DNA from: Pseudomonas sp. N040
Lineage (GTDB): Bacteria > Pseudomonadota > Gammaproteobacteria > Pseudomonadales > Pseudomonadaceae
Direction: 5' to 3'
Assembly (NCBI RefSeq): GCF_015637705.1
Contig: NZ_JADOBE010000009.1
Span: 62,001 to 126,000, forward strand
DNA: 64,000 nt
Made by a program: the position numbers and the translations under genes. Positions 1 through 10,589 of the stretch are shown piece after piece; the first letter of the stretch is position 1; every line of letters starts with the position of its first letter. Under the pieces are notes generated by a model. It had not been told where the DNA came from, did not search any database, and was given only the letters and a program-made list of their open reading frames with translations.

Positions 1-1
1 C

Positions 2-160
2 CAGCTGCTGGATCATTTGCAGGCGGTGGATACGCGGCTGGAAGGCATGTGCAAGGCGCTCACGGCCCTGGGCAGTGACTATTGCGCCAAGGCGTTGCCG
101 GAGTTGCGCAAGGAGGATTTTGACCAGGTCAAATGTGACGAAGACAATCCGCCTTCCTGA
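2..160 (+). CDS. cysE: Serine O-acetyltransferase, C-terminal end (partial)
   Basis: The window opens inside a reading frame that ends at a TGA at 158-160 and gives 52 residues, with motifs such as LEGMCKAL and GSDYCAKALPELR. From memory this matches the C-terminal tail of Pseudomonas CysE, the enzyme that makes O-acetylserine for cysteine synthesis. In Pseudomonas cysE lies directly upstream of iscR, as here, which fits because IscS uses cysteine as its sulfur donor. The catalytic hexapeptide domain lies outside the window, so the call rests on tail similarity and gene order. Confidence 0.7.
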   Translation, partial: QLLDHLQAVDTRLEGMCKALTALGSDYCAKALPELRKEDFDQVKCDEDNPPS

Positions 161-230
161 AGCCTGAGCGGCGTGTCTGCTATCATGCGCCGCGCCGCGC
201 AATTCAATCCCTACTATTTTGCTTGGTCTT

Positions 231-263
231 TTAGTTGACTTGAATGCTCGGGAATTGCATACT
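231..263 (+). promoter_or_regulatory. isc operon promoter with IscR type-1-like site
   Basis: A sigma-70 promoter is visible: TTGACT at 235-240, a 17-bp spacer and CATACT at 258-263. The 25-bp segment 231-255 matches about 18 of 25 positions of the IscR type-1 consensus, with strong half-sites TAGTTGACT and TCGGGAAT, and it covers the -35 box. This fits the known autorepression of isc operons by [2Fe-2S] IscR. The site is inferred by eye. Confidence 0.6.
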
Positions 264-295
264 TCGAGTACCTAGACGCTTTTCTGGTACTTAGC

Positions 296-790
296 ATGCG
301 ACTCACAACCAAGGGCCGTTACGCCGTGACTGCGATGCTCGATTTGGCATTGCATGGTCAGCGTGGACCGGTTTCTCTGGCGGACATCTCCGAACGTCAG
401 GCGATTTCGCTGTCCTACCTCGAGCAATTGTTTGCCAAGCTGCGCCGCAACAACCTGGTTACCAGTGTTCGCGGGCCGGGCGGTGGCTACAAGCTCGCGC
501 GCGATTTGAAAGATATTCGGGTTGCCCAGGTGATCGATGCGGTCAATGAGTCGGTGGATGCGACCCGTTGCGGCGGGCAGGGCGGTTGCCATTCGGGCGA
601 TATCTGCCTGACCCATCACTTGTGGTCCGATCTGAGTCAGCAGATCCATGAGTTTCTAAGCGGCATCAGCCTGTTTGATCTGGTCATTCGCCATGATGTC
701 CAGGAAGTCGCCCTGCGCCAGGATCAGCGCCGCTGTAATCCGCCGGCTGCAGGTGTTGAAACGATCATCCAGGCGTCCGCCATCGAATAA
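296..790 (+). CDS. iscR: Rrf2-family [2Fe-2S] regulator IscR
   Basis: IscR senses cellular Fe-S status and represses the isc operon when it carries a [2Fe-2S] cluster. The 164-residue protein starts [11 protein letters not shown], the typical winged-helix start of the Rrf2 family. The ligands are in the E. coli positions: C92, C98, C104 and H107. The start ATG lies about 30 bases after the -10 box and has only a weak ribosome binding site. It is the first gene of an unbroken iscRSUA-hscBA-fdx-iscX operon. The C-terminal extension after residue 135 is variable in the family. Confidence 0.97.
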   Translation: MRLTTKGRYAVTAMLDLALHGQRGPVSLADISERQAISLSYLEQLFAKLRRNNLVTSVRGPGGGYKLARDLKDIRVAQVIDAVNESVDATRCGGQGGCHSGDICLTHHLWSDLSQQIHEFLSGISLFDLVIRHDVQEVALRQDQRRCNPPAAGVETIIQASAIE

Positions 791-819
791 GCAGGCCGCA
801 AGTCTTAAGGAGTGTTTTG

Positions 820-2034
820 ATGAAATTGCCGATTTATCTGGATTATTCAGCCACTACGCCGGTTGATCCGCGGGTTGCCCAGAAAATGTCCGAGTGCCTG
901 CTTGCCGATGGAAATTTCGGCAACCCGGCATCGCGTTCCCATGTGTTTGGCTGGAGGGCGGAAGAGGCGGTGGAAAATGCCCGCCGGCAAGTTGCCGACC
1001 TGGTCAATGCGGATCCGCGAGAGATCGTCTGGACTTCCGGGGCCACCGAGTCGGATAACCTGGCGATCAAGGGGGCGGCAAAGTTCTATGCCTCGAAGGG
1101 ACGCCACCTGGTCACCAGCAAGATCGAACACAAGGCGGTGCTGGATACCTGCCGGCAGCTGGAGCGGGAAGGTTTCGAGGTCACCTACATCGAGCCTGGC
1201 GAGGATGGCATCATCACCCCGGCCATGGTGGAGGCGGCGTTGCGCGAAGACACCATTCTGGTTTCGATCATGCACGTCAACAACGAGATCGGCACGATCA
1301 ATGATATCGCGGCAATTGGTGAGCTGACCCGCTCGCGCGGCATTCTGCTGCACGTCGATGCCGCGCAGTCGACCGGCAAGGTCAAGATCGACCTGGAAGC
1401 GATGAAGGTCGATCTGATGTCCTTCTCTGCACACAAGACCTATGGCCCGAAGGGCATTGGCGCACTCTACGTGCGGCGCAAGCCAAGGGTGCGGATTGAG
1501 GCGCAGATGCACGGCGGCGGTCATGAGCGCGGCATGCGCTCAGGTACCCTGGCCACCCACCAGATTGTCGGCATGGGCGAGGCCTTCCGGATTGCCGGTG
1601 AGGAAATGCTCAGCGAGTGCGCGCGGATCAAGGCGCTGCAGGAGCGCTTCTGGAATAACCTGAAGGACATGGAAGAGCTGTATCTCAATGGCAGCGCCAC
1701 GGCGCGGGTGCCGCATAACCTGAATCTGAGTTTCAACTATGTCGAGGGCGAGTCGCTGATCATGGCGCTCAAGGATCTCGCCGTATCTTCAGGCTCGGCC
1801 TGTACTTCGGCCTCGCTGGAGCCGTCCTATGTGTTGCGTGCCCTCGGGCGCAATGACGAGCTGGCGCATAGCTCTATCCGCTTCACGTTCGGCCGCTTCA
1901 CCACGCAGGAAGAGGTCGACTATGCCGCAGCCAAGAGCCGCGAAGCGGTAGAGAAGCTGCGCGAGCTTTCGCCGTTATGGGACATGTTCAAAGAGGGTGT
2001 CGACCTGTCGCAGGTCGAATGGCACGCGCATTGA
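820..2034 (+). CDS. iscS: Cysteine desulfurase IscS
   Basis: A PLP-dependent enzyme that takes sulfur from cysteine and passes it to IscU and other acceptors. The 404-residue product has the PLP lysine K206 in [12 protein letters not shown] and the mobile-loop catalytic C328 in [10 protein letters not shown], both at the E. coli numbers. The C-terminal tail ending in EWHAH is the usual IscU-docking segment. The start is the ATG at 820, preceded by AAGGAG at 807-812; an in-frame TTG one codon upstream is not needed. Confidence 0.98.
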   Translation: MKLPIYLDYSATTPVDPRVAQKMSECLLADGNFGNPASRSHVFGWRAEEAVENARRQVADLVNADPREIVWTSGATESDNLAIKGAAKFYASKGRHLVTSKIEHKAVLDTCRQLEREGFEVTYIEPGEDGIITPAMVEAALREDTILVSIMHVNNEIGTINDIAAIGELTRSRGILLHVDAAQSTGKVKIDLEAMKVDLMSFSAHKTYGPKGIGALYVRRKPRVRIEAQMHGGGHERGMRSGTLATHQIVGMGEAFRIAGEEMLSECARIKALQERFWNNLKDMEELYLNGSATARVPHNLNLSFNYVEGESLIMALKDLAVSSGSACTSASLEPSYVLRALGRNDELAHSSIRFTFGRFTTQEEVDYAAAKSREAVEKLRELSPLWDMFKEGVDLSQVEWHAH

Positions 2035-2081
2035 TTCTTGTGCGTTGCACCATCAGCAACTGATTGAAGAGGAATTGCATC

Positions 2082-2468
2082 ATGGCTTACAGCGAAAAGG
2101 TAATTGACCACTACGAGCATCCGCGCAATGTCGGCAAGATGGACGCCGAGGATCCGGATGTCGGTACTGGCATGGTCGGTGCTCCGGCGTGTGGCGATGT
2201 CATGCGCCTGCAGATCAAGGTGAATGATCAGGGTGTCATCGAAGACGCCAAGTTCAAGACCTACGGCTGTGGCTCGGCGATTGCGTCGAGCTCCCTGGCT
2301 ACCGAGTGGATGAAGGGCAAGACCCTGGACGAGGCGGAAACCATCAAGAATACGCAGCTGGCCGAAGAGCTGGCGTTGCCGCCGGTCAAGATTCACTGCT
2401 CGGTTCTGGCGGAAGATGCCATCAAGGCTGCCGTTCGCGACTACAAGCAGAAGAAAGGTCTGCTCTGA
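2082..2468 (+). CDS. iscU: Fe-S cluster assembly scaffold IscU
   Basis: The scaffold on which [2Fe-2S] and [4Fe-4S] clusters are built. The product is 128 residues, the standard length. The cluster ligands C37, D39, C63, H105 and C106 are all present, as is the LPPVK motif (99-103) bound by the chaperone HscA. The start is the ATG at 2082 after AGAGGAA. The gene sits between iscS and iscA, as in other gammaproteobacteria. Confidence 0.98.
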   Translation: MAYSEKVIDHYEHPRNVGKMDAEDPDVGTGMVGAPACGDVMRLQIKVNDQGVIEDAKFKTYGCGSAIASSSLATEWMKGKTLDEAETIKNTQLAEELALPPVKIHCSVLAEDAIKAAVRDYKQKKGLL

Positions 2469-2493
2469 GTCCTGACTGTCTTAAGGAGCTGCT

Positions 2494-2817
2494 ATGGCTA
2501 TAACCATGACCGAGTCCGCTGCCCGGCATGTGCAGCGTTCCCTCGAGGGACGGGGCAAGGGTGCCGGTATTCGCTTGGGTGTGCGCACCACGGGCTGCTC
2601 CGGTCTGGCCTATGTGCTGGAGTTTGTTGATGACGTGGCTGCCGAAGATCTGGTTTTCGAGAACTTTGGAGTAAAGCTGATCATCGACCCCAAGAGCCTT
2701 GTATACCTTGAAGGTACAGAGCTGGACTTTGTCCGCGAAGGACTCAACGAAGGCTTCAAGTTCAATAATCCCAACGTGCGCGGCGAATGTGGCTGCGGCG
2801 AAAGCTTCAACGTTTGA
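2494..2817 (+). CDS. iscA: A-type Fe-S carrier IscA
   Basis: An A-type carrier that helps mature [4Fe-4S] proteins. The 107-residue product has the three family cysteines C35, C99 and C101, the last two in the C-terminal ECGCGESF motif. The start follows TAAGGAG. The stop lies 8 bases before the likely GTG start of hscB, which suggests translational coupling. Confidence 0.97.
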   Translation: MAITMTESAARHVQRSLEGRGKGAGIRLGVRTTGCSGLAYVLEFVDDVAAEDLVFENFGVKLIIDPKSLVYLEGTELDFVREGLNEGFKFNNPNVRGECGCGESFNV

Positions 2818-2825
2818 GGCTATCC

Positions 2826-3347
2826 GTGGGCGCACCCTGTCACTTTGCCTTGTTTGATTTGCAACCGGACTTTCGTATCGACCCGCAAGTGTTGTCGGCG
2901 CGTTATCGCGAGCTGGCAAAGGTCGTGCATCCGGATCGTTTTGCCGATGCCTCGGAGCAGGATCAGCGCCTCGCGCTGGAGCATTCGGCACGCCTGAACG
3001 AGGCCTATCAGGTGTTGCGCAGTGCGCCGCTGCGGGCGCGTTATCTGCTGGCGTTGCGCGGGCGTGAACTGGCGCTGGATGTGACGGTGCAGGATCCGGA
3101 TTTTCTGCTGCAGCAGATGAGCCTGCGCGAAGAGCTGGAGGATCTGCAGTGCAATGCCGACATTGCTGGCGTTGCCGCCTTCAAGACGCGCCTGAAAACG
3201 GCGCAGCACAGCCTGGAAGAGGCTTTCGCTGCCATCTGGGATAATTCTGCCTGCGTGGAAGAGGCCGAGCGTCTGGTTCGGCGCATGCAGTTTCTCGACA
3301 AGTTGTCCCAGGAAGTGCGCCGGCTCGAAGAGCGCCTCGACGATTAA
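2826..3347 (+). CDS. hscB: Co-chaperone HscB (J-domain protein)
   Basis: A J-domain co-chaperone that delivers IscU to HscA and stimulates its ATPase. I chose the GTG at 2826, giving 173 residues beginning [14 protein letters not shown], as in Pseudomonas HscB; a longer in-frame version would overlap iscA. The HPD tripeptide of the J-domain is at 35-37 (HPDRF). The C-terminal half is the helical IscU-binding domain ending in RLEERLDD. Confidence 0.95.
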   Translation: MGAPCHFALFDLQPDFRIDPQVLSARYRELAKVVHPDRFADASEQDQRLALEHSARLNEAYQVLRSAPLRARYLLALRGRELALDVTVQDPDFLLQQMSLREELEDLQCNADIAGVAAFKTRLKTAQHSLEEAFAAIWDNSACVEEAERLVRRMQFLDKLSQEVRRLEERLDD

Positions 3348-3389
3348 CCCCCGTACGGCTCAGGCTGTGCGATCGACCATCAGAACATC

Positions 3390-5252
3390 ATGGCCCTATT
3401 ACAGATTGCCGAACCCGGACACAGTCCCCAGCCGCATCAGCGCCGCCTAGCGGTAGGCATAGATCTCGGCACTACCAACTCGCTGGTTGCTGCTGTGCGC
3501 AGCGGTCTGGCCACTGCCTTGCCGGATGCGGCAGGTCAGGTGATTTTGCCCTCGGCGGTGCGTTATCACGCGGATCGCGTCGAGGTCGGTGCAGTGGCCA
3601 AGGCGGCTGCAGCCGAGGACCCTTTCAATACCGTGCTTTCGGTCAAGCGCCTGATGGGCCGTGGGCTGGAGGACGTCAAACAGCTTGGTGAACAGCTGCC
3701 CTATCATTTTGCCGCTGGTGAATCGCACATGCCGTTCATCGAGACGGTACAGGGCGTGAAGAGTCCGGTCGAAGTGTCGGCGGAGATTCTCAAGACGCTC
3801 CGGCAGCGGGCCGAGGCGGCGTTGGGTGGCGAGCTGGTCGGTGCGGTGATCACCGTGCCGGCCTACTTCGATGACGCCCAGCGTCAGGCGACCAAGGATG
3901 CTGCCCGGCTGGCCGGCCTGAATGTCCTGCGCCTGCTCAATGAGCCTACGGCGGCGGCGGTGGCCTACGGGCTGGACCAGCAGGCCGAAGGCGTGGTTGC
4001 CATCTATGACCTGGGCGGGGGTACCTTTGATGTGTCGATCCTGCGCCTCAGCCGCGGTGTGTTCGAGGTGCTGGCGACGGGTGGTGACAGTGCGCTGGGT
4101 GGTGATGATTTCGACCATGCGATCGCCGGCTGGATGATGACCCAGGCGGGCCTGTCGACCAATCTGGATCCGGGCACCCAGCGCAGCCTGCTGCAGAAGT
4201 CCTGCACGGCCAAGGAGAGGCTGACGGTTGTCGAGGAAGTGACCCTGAGCCACGGTGCCTGGAGCGGGGTGCTGACGCGCGGGCATTTCGAGAGCCTGAT
4301 CGAACCCATGCTGTCGCGCAGCCTGAAGGCTTGCCGCCGGGCAGTGCGCGATGCCGGTATCGAACTGGTGGATGTCGAGGCCGTGGTCATGGTCGGCGGT
4401 TCCACCCGGGTGCCGCGGGTGCGTGCGGCTGTGGCCGAGCTGTTCGGAAGGCAGCCGTTGACGGATATCGATCCGGATCAGGTGGTGGCCATTGGCGCGG
4501 CGATTCAGGCCGATACGCTGGCGGGCAACCAGCGCGGCGCTGATGAACTGCTGCTGCTGGATGTCATTCCATTGTCCCTGGGCCTGGAGACCATGGGCGG
4601 CCTGATGGAAAAGATCATTCCGCGCAACACCACCATTCCGGTGGCGCGGGCCCAGGAGTTCACCACCTACAAGGACGGCCAGACAGCCATGAAGATTCAT
4701 GTGCTGCAGGGCGAGCGTGAACTGATCAGCGATTGCCGCTCGCTGGCACATTTCGAGTTGCGCGGGATCCCGCCGTTGGTGGCTGGCTCGGCCAAGATTC
4801 GCGTGACCTTCCAGGTGGATGCCGATGGCCTGCTCAGCGTTTCTGCGCGTGAACTGGCTTCGGGTGTCGAGGCGAATATTCAGGTCAAACCATCCTACGG
4901 GCTCACCGATGGCGAGATCGCGCATATGTTGCGGGACTCCTTCCAGCATGCTGGCGATGACATGCAGGCGCGTGCGCTGCGCGAGCAGCAGGTGGATGCG
5001 CAGCGCTTGCTGGAGGCGGTGCAATCGGCGCTGGAGGCAGATGGTCAACAATTGCTCGGGGAAGATGAACGCTTTGCCATTGGCGTGGCCATGGACGAAT
5101 TGCGCAACCTGGCGGTTGGTTCGGACACGGCTGCCATCGAGGCGCAGATCAAGCGCCTGTCGCAGATCACCGATGCCTTCGCCGCGCGGCGGATGGATGC
5201 CACGGTCCGGGCTGCGTTGTCCGGTCGTCGGCTGAATGAAATCGAGGAGTAA
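3390..5252 (+). CDS. hscA: Hsp70-class chaperone HscA
   Basis: A specialised Hsp70 that acts on the IscU LPPVK motif to release Fe-S clusters. The 620-residue length fits the family (E. coli 616). The nucleotide-binding domain shows [12 protein letters not shown] near the N-terminus, [14 protein letters not shown] and [13 protein letters not shown]. The substrate-binding domain begins after [14 protein letters not shown]. It follows hscB and precedes fdx in the same operon. Confidence 0.97.
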   Translation: MALLQIAEPGHSPQPHQRRLAVGIDLGTTNSLVAAVRSGLATALPDAAGQVILPSAVRYHADRVEVGAVAKAAAAEDPFNTVLSVKRLMGRGLEDVKQLGEQLPYHFAAGESHMPFIETVQGVKSPVEVSAEILKTLRQRAEAALGGELVGAVITVPAYFDDAQRQATKDAARLAGLNVLRLLNEPTAAAVAYGLDQQAEGVVAIYDLGGGTFDVSILRLSRGVFEVLATGGDSALGGDDFDHAIAGWMMTQAGLSTNLDPGTQRSLLQKSCTAKERLTVVEEVTLSHGAWSGVLTRGHFESLIEPMLSRSLKACRRAVRDAGIELVDVEAVVMVGGSTRVPRVRAAVAELFGRQPLTDIDPDQVVAIGAAIQADTLAGNQRGADELLLLDVIPLSLGLETMGGLMEKIIPRNTTIPVARAQEFTTYKDGQTAMKIHVLQGERELISDCRSLAHFELRGIPPLVAGSAKIRVTFQVDADGLLSVSARELASGVEANIQVKPSYGLTDGEIAHMLRDSFQHAGDDMQARALREQQVDAQRLLEAVQSALEADGQQLLGEDERFAIGVAMDELRNLAVGSDTAAIEAQIKRLSQITDAFAARRMDATVRAALSGRRLNEIEE

Positions 5253-5258
5253 CAGAGA

Positions 5259-5597
5259 ATGCCGCAGATAGTCTTTCTGCCCAATGCCGAACATTGTCCC
5301 GACGGTGCAGTTGTCGAGGCCGAGGTCGGTGAAACCGTACTGGATGCTGCCTTGCGCAATGGCATCGAGATCGAGCATGCCTGCGAGAAATCCTGTGCCT
5401 GTACGACTTGTCACGTGGTGATCCGCGAAGGGTTTTCTTCTCTGGAGCCTTCCGACGAGCTGGAAGACGACATGCTGGACAAGGCGTGGGGGCTGGAGCC
5501 TTGTTCGCGGCTGTCCTGTCAGGCGCGGGTTGCGGGCAATGATCTGGTCGTGGAAATCCCCAGGTACACCATCAACCAGGTTTCCGAAGGGCACTGA
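5259..5597 (+). CDS. fdx: Adrenodoxin-type [2Fe-2S] ferredoxin of the ISC system
   Basis: An electron donor for cluster assembly. The 112-residue product has the ligands C42, C48, C51 and C87, plus the non-ligand C46, in the ACEKSCACTTCH and LSC contexts typical of Isc ferredoxin. It starts six bases after the hscA stop, so the two are probably co-translated. Confidence 0.97.
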   Translation: MPQIVFLPNAEHCPDGAVVEAEVGETVLDAALRNGIEIEHACEKSCACTTCHVVIREGFSSLEPSDELEDDMLDKAWGLEPCSRLSCQARVAGNDLVVEIPRYTINQVSEGH

Positions 5598-5621
5598 GTC
5601 ATTTGGTCAGGGAGTATTTGC

Positions 5622-5822
5622 ATGAGTCTGAAGTGGTCTGATGTGCTGGAAATAGCCATCCAGCTGGCGGAAACCCACCCGCAAGTCGATCCGCGCTATG
5701 TGAATTTCGTCGATCTGCACGGCTGGGTGCTGGCCTTGCCGGATTTCTCCGACGATCCGCAGCGTGGCGGTGAAAAGGTTCTGGAAGCAATCCAGACGGC
5801 CTGGATTGAAGAGCTGGATTGA
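5622..5822 (+). CDS. iscX: IscX (YfhJ) Fe-S assembly modulator
   Basis: A small acidic protein that binds IscS and modulates desulfurase activity. The 66-residue product has the family pattern MSLKWSDVLEIAIQLAE and the end AWIEELD. The start has a good ribosome binding site, CAGGGAG, at 5608-5614. It is the last gene of the isc operon. Confidence 0.96.
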   Translation: MSLKWSDVLEIAIQLAETHPQVDPRYVNFVDLHGWVLALPDFSDDPQRGGEKVLEAIQTAWIEELD

Positions 5823-5856
5823 CCCGAACGTCGCCAGCGCTACGCATTTTGCGCGA

Positions 5857-5885
5857 ATCCGCGTACAATCCGCGGGTTAAATTTT
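5857..5885 (+). promoter_or_regulatory. Candidate ndk promoter / short GC hairpin
   Basis: The 93-bp gap between iscX and ndk contains a TACAAT -10-like box at 5864-5869, inside a short CCGCG...CGGG hairpin followed by an A/T-rich run. It could serve as the ndk promoter, as a weak isc terminator, or both. No convincing -35 box was found. Confidence 0.35.
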
Positions 5886-5915
5886 CCGTTTTAATTTTTG
5901 TTTCTGGAGTTTCAA

Positions 5916-6347
5916 ATGGCTGTTCAACGTACTTTTTCCATCATCAAGCCGGATGCCGTTGCCAAGAACGTCATCGGTGAAATCACCACCCGTTTCGAGA
6001 AAGCCGGCCTGCGCGTCGTCGCCTCGAAAATGCTGCAGCTGTCCGAGCGTGAAGCGGCCGGTTTCTACGCCGAGCACAGCGCGCGTGGCTTCTTCAAGGA
6101 TCTGGTAGCGTTCATGACCTCCGGGCCAGTGATTGTCCAGGTACTGGAAGGCGAAGATGCGGTTCTGAAGAACCGTGAGCTGATGGGCGCTACCAACCCG
6201 AAAGAAGCGGCAGCCGGTACCATTCGTGCCGATTTCGCTGTGTCCATCGATGAAAACGCCGTGCATGGTTCTGACTCCGAAGCATCGGCTGCTCGCGAAA
6301 TCGCGTACTTCTTCGCGGCTACCGAGGTCTGTGCTCGCATTCGCTGA
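5916..6347 (+). CDS. ndk: Nucleoside diphosphate kinase
   Basis: Transfers the gamma-phosphate of ATP to nucleoside diphosphates through a phosphohistidine. The product is 143 residues, the usual bacterial length, starting [15 protein letters not shown]. The catalytic histidine is H117 in NAVHGSDS. The start is the ATG at 5916 after CTGGAG. It lies between iscX and rlmN, as in other pseudomonads. Confidence 0.97.
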   Translation: MAVQRTFSIIKPDAVAKNVIGEITTRFEKAGLRVVASKMLQLSEREAAGFYAEHSARGFFKDLVAFMTSGPVIVQVLEGEDAVLKNRELMGATNPKEAAAGTIRADFAVSIDENAVHGSDSEASAAREIAYFFAATEVCARIR

Positions 6348-6370
6348 GGCGAACCGGCGAGGGTGAGTCC

Positions 6371-7516
6371 ATGAGCGAGTCTGCTGGCAAGATCAATCTG
6401 CTGGGCCTGACCCAGGCAGAAATGGAAACTTTTTTCGACTCCCTGGGCGAGAAGCGTTTCCGTGCCGGTCAGGTCATGAAATGGATTCACCACTTTGGCG
6501 TCGATGATTTCGACGCCATGACCAATCTCGGCAAGGCCTTGCGCGAAAAGCTCAGGGTCGCCGCCGAGATCCGCGGCCCGGAAATTGTCAGCCAGGACAT
6601 TTCCAGCGATGGCACCCGCAAGTGGGTGGTTCGGGTCAATTCCGGCAGTTGCGTCGAAACCGTGTATATCCCGCAAGGCGGGCGTGGCACGCTGTGCGTG
6701 TCTTCGCAGGCCGGTTGCGCGCTGGATTGCAGTTTCTGCTCCACCGGTAAACAAGGATTCAACAGTGATCTGACGGCCGCCGAAATCATTGGCCAGGTCT
6801 GGATCGCCAACAAATCGTTCGGGTCGATCCCGGCGAAAATCGACCGTGCCATCACCAACGTGGTGATGATGGGCATGGGCGAGCCGCTGCTGAATTTCGA
6901 TAATGTGGTTGCCGCCATGCGCATCATGATGGATGACCTCGGCTACGGCATTTCCAAGCGCAAAGTGACGCTGTCGACCTCAGGCGTTGCACCGATGATC
7001 GACAAGCTGGGCGAGGTGATCGATGTGTCACTGGCGCTGTCATTGCATGCACCGAACAACGAGCTGCGCAACCAGTTGGTGCCACTGAACAAGAAGTACC
7101 CGCTGGAGATGCTGCTGGATACCTGCCGGCGCTATGTTTCGCGGCTGGGTGAAAAGCGTGTGCTGACCATCGAGTACACCTTGCTCAAGGATGTCAACGA
7201 TCAGCCCGAGCATGCGGCGCAGATGATTGCCCTGCTCAGGGACTTTCCCTGCAAGATCAACCTGATTCCCTTCAATCCATTCCCTTATTCCGGTTACGAG
7301 CGGCCGAGCAACAATGCCATCCGGCGTTTCCAGGATTTACTCCATCAGGCCGGCCACAATGTTACCGTGCGCACTACCCGTGGCGAGGACATTGACGCCG
7401 CCTGCGGCCAGCTGGTCGGCCAGGTTGCCGATCGTACGCGCCGCAGTGAACGCTATATTGCCGTGCGGCAGCTGGCGGATGATGCAGTAGAGCCGCTGGC
7501 GACCCACCGAAGCTGA
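6371..7516 (+). CDS. rlmN: Dual-specificity 23S rRNA/tRNA (adenine-C2) methyltransferase RlmN
   Basis: A radical SAM enzyme that methylates C2 of A2503 in 23S rRNA and A37 in some tRNAs. The 381-residue product carries the CxxxCxxC cluster motif at C116, C120 and C123 (CALDCSFC). The methyl-carrying cysteine of the C-terminal region is C345 in DAACGQL. The start follows GGGTGAGTCC, 23 bases after ndk. Confidence 0.97.
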   Translation: MSESAGKINLLGLTQAEMETFFDSLGEKRFRAGQVMKWIHHFGVDDFDAMTNLGKALREKLRVAAEIRGPEIVSQDISSDGTRKWVVRVNSGSCVETVYIPQGGRGTLCVSSQAGCALDCSFCSTGKQGFNSDLTAAEIIGQVWIANKSFGSIPAKIDRAITNVVMMGMGEPLLNFDNVVAAMRIMMDDLGYGISKRKVTLSTSGVAPMIDKLGEVIDVSLALSLHAPNNELRNQLVPLNKKYPLEMLLDTCRRYVSRLGEKRVLTIEYTLLKDVNDQPEHAAQMIALLRDFPCKINLIPFNPFPYSGYERPSNNAIRRFQDLLHQAGHNVTVRTTRGEDIDAACGQLVGQVADRTRRSERYIAVRQLADDAVEPLATHRS

Positions 7517-7528
7517 GGGAGTGCATAG

Positions 7529-8290
7529 ATGACATTGCGCGTTGCGTTGTTCTTGATGGTTGTGGGTCTGCTGGCCGGGTGTGTCACCACCGGCGACACC
7601 AATCCGATGAAAACGCCGGAGGGCCGCGAGAAGGCGGTCAATGCCTATGTCCAGCTGGGTGTCGGCTACCTGCAGCAGGGTGATACCGAGCGGGCCAAGG
7701 CGCCGCTGCAGAAAGCCCTGGATATCGATCCGTCGAATGCCGATGCCAATGCCGCGCTGGCGATGGCGTTCCAGATTGAAATGGAACCTGAACTGGCGGA
7801 AAAGTATTATCGCCGCGCGTTGTCGGAAAGCGATGACTCGACGCGCATCCTGAACAACTACGGCAGCTTCCTGTATGACCAGAAGCGTTATGAGGATGCC
7901 TACGAGTACTTCCAGAAAGCCGCTGCTGACACCATGTATCCGGAGCGCTCGCGGGTTTTTGAAAACCTCGGGCTGACGGCACTGAAACTGAACCAGCGCG
8001 ACAAGGCCAAGCTGCATTTCCAGAAAGCCCTGCGTCTTGATCCGACCCAGCCGAGCTCGCTACTGGAGTTGGGCATCCTCACCTATGAGGACAAGGAGTA
8101 CGTTCCTGCGCGTGATTACTACACGCGCTACCAGAAAGTTGGCCAGCAGAATGCCCGGAGTATTCTTCTGGGTATCCGTCTGGCCGTTATTTTTGAAGAG
8201 CGCGATGTCGCCGCCAGCGATGCATTGCAGTTGAAACGGTTGTACCCGGCCTCTCCGGAGTATCAGCAATATCTGTTGGAGAAAAAATGA
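7529..8290 (+). CDS. pilF: Type IV pilus pilotin PilF (TPR lipoprotein)
   Basis: An outer-membrane lipoprotein that localises and helps multimerise the PilQ secretin. The 253-residue product has a lipoprotein signal with the lipobox LLAGC, lipidated cysteine C18, followed by tandem TPR units (AYVQLGVGYLQQGDTERAKA and later repeats). It overlaps rodZ by four bases (ATGA), so the two are probably co-translated. Confidence 0.93.
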   Translation: MTLRVALFLMVVGLLAGCVTTGDTNPMKTPEGREKAVNAYVQLGVGYLQQGDTERAKAPLQKALDIDPSNADANAALAMAFQIEMEPELAEKYYRRALSESDDSTRILNNYGSFLYDQKRYEDAYEYFQKAAADTMYPERSRVFENLGLTALKLNQRDKAKLHFQKALRLDPTQPSSLLELGILTYEDKEYVPARDYYTRYQKVGQQNARSILLGIRLAVIFEERDVAASDALQLKRLYPASPEYQQYLLEKK

Positions 8291-9348
8291 CACCTGTGCA
8301 ACCGGAGCCAGTGGTGGCTGATCGCAGCCAGCCCGGCGAAACCCTGCGCAAGGCCCGTGAAGGCCGCGGCCTGGCACTCGGCGATGTGGCTGTCTCGCTG
8401 AATCTTTCGCCAGTGGCGCTGCATAATCTGGAGTCCGGGGCTTTCGAGCGTCTGCCAGGGCATACCTTTGCGCGAGGCTATATCCGTGCCTATGCCAAGT
8501 TGCTGGGCATGGATCAGGATCTGCTGGTGCGCGAGTTCGACCAAGCTAGCGGTACCGACGCTACCGGCAGCAGCGTCAACAGCCTGGGGCGTATTGAAGA
8601 GCCGGCCAGGGTTTCCCAGGGCCTGTTGCGCCTGGTCAGTCTGCTCGCGTTGTCGGTTCTGGTCGTGGCGGGCTTCTTCTGGTGGCAGGACAGGACTTCG
8701 CTTGACGACGACGCCGGATTGCTCGGCGGCCTCGAGCAGGTCGAGATCGAAAGTGCCAACGGTACAACGCAGATTCATCCGCTCGAACCCGAGGATCAGG
8801 CAGTTGAGCTGAACAAGCAGGAAGCGCTTGATTCCAGCCCCGAAGCTGAGGCTGCTGTCGCTCCTGTGCAACCCATGGTCACTGCCGAGCCGGCCCTTGC
8901 CCCTGTTGTGCCCGTGGATACGGCGCCTGCTGCGGCTGCTGTGATTGCGCCGGAGCCTGCAGCTAGTGTGGCTGCGGAGCCGCTCACTGGCGCAGCCGTG
9001 ATCCCGCCGGCCATTGCGCCTGCGCCAGTTGTGCCAGTTGCGCCAGCGCCCGTTGCGGCCAGCGCGGACGCAACTACCGCCTCTGAGGATGTGGTGGCGG
9101 CAGCAGGAGAAGGGTTGTTGTCGATCAGCTTCACTGCCAATTGCTGGGTTCAGGTGACGGATGCCGATGGCAAGGTACTGATCAGTGCGCTGAAAAAGCC
9201 GGGCGAGCAAGTCGATCTCGCGGTCAAATTACCGCTTGAATTGCGTCTGGGTTATGCCTCTGGCGCACAGGTAGCCTTCAACGGCGTGGCCGTCGATACG
9301 GCGCCCTTCTCCACAGGTGAAACTGCCCGGCTAAAACTCGGTCAATAG
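8287..9348 (+). CDS. rodZ: Cytoskeleton/cell-shape protein RodZ
   Basis: A bitopic membrane protein that links MreB to the elongation machinery. The N-terminus (about 15-85) is a helix-turn-helix domain starting GETLRKAREGRGLALGDVA. A single membrane segment is at about 113-133, followed by an Ala/Pro/Val-rich periplasmic linker (about 180-265). A C-terminal beta domain (about 270-353) starts LLSISFTANCWVQV. Length and order between pilF and ispG match other pseudomonads. Confidence 0.92.
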   Translation: MTPVQPEPVVADRSQPGETLRKAREGRGLALGDVAVSLNLSPVALHNLESGAFERLPGHTFARGYIRAYAKLLGMDQDLLVREFDQASGTDATGSSVNSLGRIEEPARVSQGLLRLVSLLALSVLVVAGFFWWQDRTSLDDDAGLLGGLEQVEIESANGTTQIHPLEPEDQAVELNKQEALDSSPEAEAAVAPVQPMVTAEPALAPVVPVDTAPAAAAVIAPEPAASVAAEPLTGAAVIPPAIAPAPVVPVAPAPVAASADATTASEDVVAAAGEGLLSISFTANCWVQVTDADGKVLISALKKPGEQVDLAVKLPLELRLGYASGAQVAFNGVAVDTAPFSTGETARLKLGQ

Positions 9349-9455
9349 GTTCTCTGCGTCTGTCCGCTGGAAACTGGCGGTTCGAGAAAGCGGACCCGTT
9401 TCGATGCGGTCCGCAGTGAGCCAAGTTCAACATTTTCTACAGAGCCTGACTAACA

Positions 9456-10568
9456 ATGCATTGCGATTCCCCAATCAAACGCCGAGTTTCGCGCCAGATA
9501 ATGGTTGGTTCGGTCCCGGTTGGCGGTGCTGCACCGATCGCGGTGCAGAGCATGACCAATACCGATACCTGTGACGTCGAGGCCACGGTTGGGCAGATTC
9601 GCCGCCTGGAAGATGCCGGTGCCGATATCGTCAGGATTTCGGTGCCCGATATGGATGCCGCCGAAGCCTTCGGCAAGATCAAGCAGCAGGTTCGCGTACC
9701 GCTGGTTGCCGATATCCACTTCGATTACCAGATTGCCCTGCGGGTTGCCGAGCTGGGGGTCGATTGCCTGCGCATCAATCCGGGCAATATCGGCCGGGAA
9801 GATCGGGTCAGGGCGGTGGTCGAGGCGGCGCGCGATCGCGGTATTCCGATCCGGATCGGCGTCAATGCCGGCTCGTTGGAAAAGGATCTGCAAAAGAAAT
9901 ATGGCGAACCGACCCCGGAAGCCCTGGTCGAGTCGGCCTTGCGCCACGTCGAGCACCTGCAGCGCCTGAACTTTCAGGACTTCAAGGTCAGCGTGAAGGC
10001 GTCCGACGTGTTCATGGCCGTGGCGGCCTATCGCCTGCTGGCCACCCAGATCGACCAGCCGCTGCACCTGGGCATCACCGAAGCGGGCGGCCTGCGTTCC
10101 GGCACGGTAAAGTCGGCTGTCGGTCTGGGCATGCTGCTCGCCGAAGGTATCGGCGACACCATCCGCGTTTCCCTGGCCGCCGATCCGGTGGAAGAGATCA
10201 AGGTCGGTTATGACATCCTCAAGTCCCTGCACCTGCGCTCGCGCGGCATCAACTTCATCGCCTGTCCGAGTTGCTCGCGGCAGAACTTCGATGTGGTGAA
10301 GACCATGAACGAGCTGGAAGGGCGCCTCGAGGATCTGCTGGTACCGCTGGATGTCGCGGTGATCGGCTGCGTGGTGAATGGGCCGGGCGAGGCCAAGGAG
10401 GCGCATATCGGCCTGACCGGTGGCAGCCCGAGCAACCTGATCTATCTCGACGGCAAGCCGGCGCTGAAACTGGGCAATGAAAATCTGGTCGCCGAGCTGG
10501 AAAGACTGATTCGCCAGAAGGCCGCGGAAAAAGTGGCCGCTGATGCAGCGCTGATTCTGCGCAGCTGA
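9456..10568 (+). CDS. ispG: 4-hydroxy-3-methylbut-2-enyl diphosphate synthase IspG
   Basis: A [4Fe-4S] enzyme of the MEP isoprenoid pathway that converts MEcPP to HMBPP. The 370-residue product has the cluster ligands C270 and C273 (ACPSCSRQ) and C305 ([10 protein letters not shown]), the same positions as E. coli. Its proximity to the isc operon fits its cluster requirement. The 107-bp gap before it shows no clear promoter. Confidence 0.97.
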   Translation: MHCDSPIKRRVSRQIMVGSVPVGGAAPIAVQSMTNTDTCDVEATVGQIRRLEDAGADIVRISVPDMDAAEAFGKIKQQVRVPLVADIHFDYQIALRVAELGVDCLRINPGNIGREDRVRAVVEAARDRGIPIRIGVNAGSLEKDLQKKYGEPTPEALVESALRHVEHLQRLNFQDFKVSVKASDVFMAVAAYRLLATQIDQPLHLGITEAGGLRSGTVKSAVGLGMLLAEGIGDTIRVSLAADPVEEIKVGYDILKSLHLRSRGINFIACPSCSRQNFDVVKTMNELEGRLEDLLVPLDVAVIGCVVNGPGEAKEAHIGLTGGSPSNLIYLDGKPALKLGNENLVAELERLIRQKAAEKVAADAALILRS

Positions 10569-10589
10569 ACAATTATCTAAGGACACTTT

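Noticed and set aside
3447..5594. Long open frame of about 715 codons opposite hscA and fdx
   Set aside because: It is antisense to strongly conserved genes and has a low-complexity His/Gln/Arg-rich composition typical of GC-rich shadow frames.
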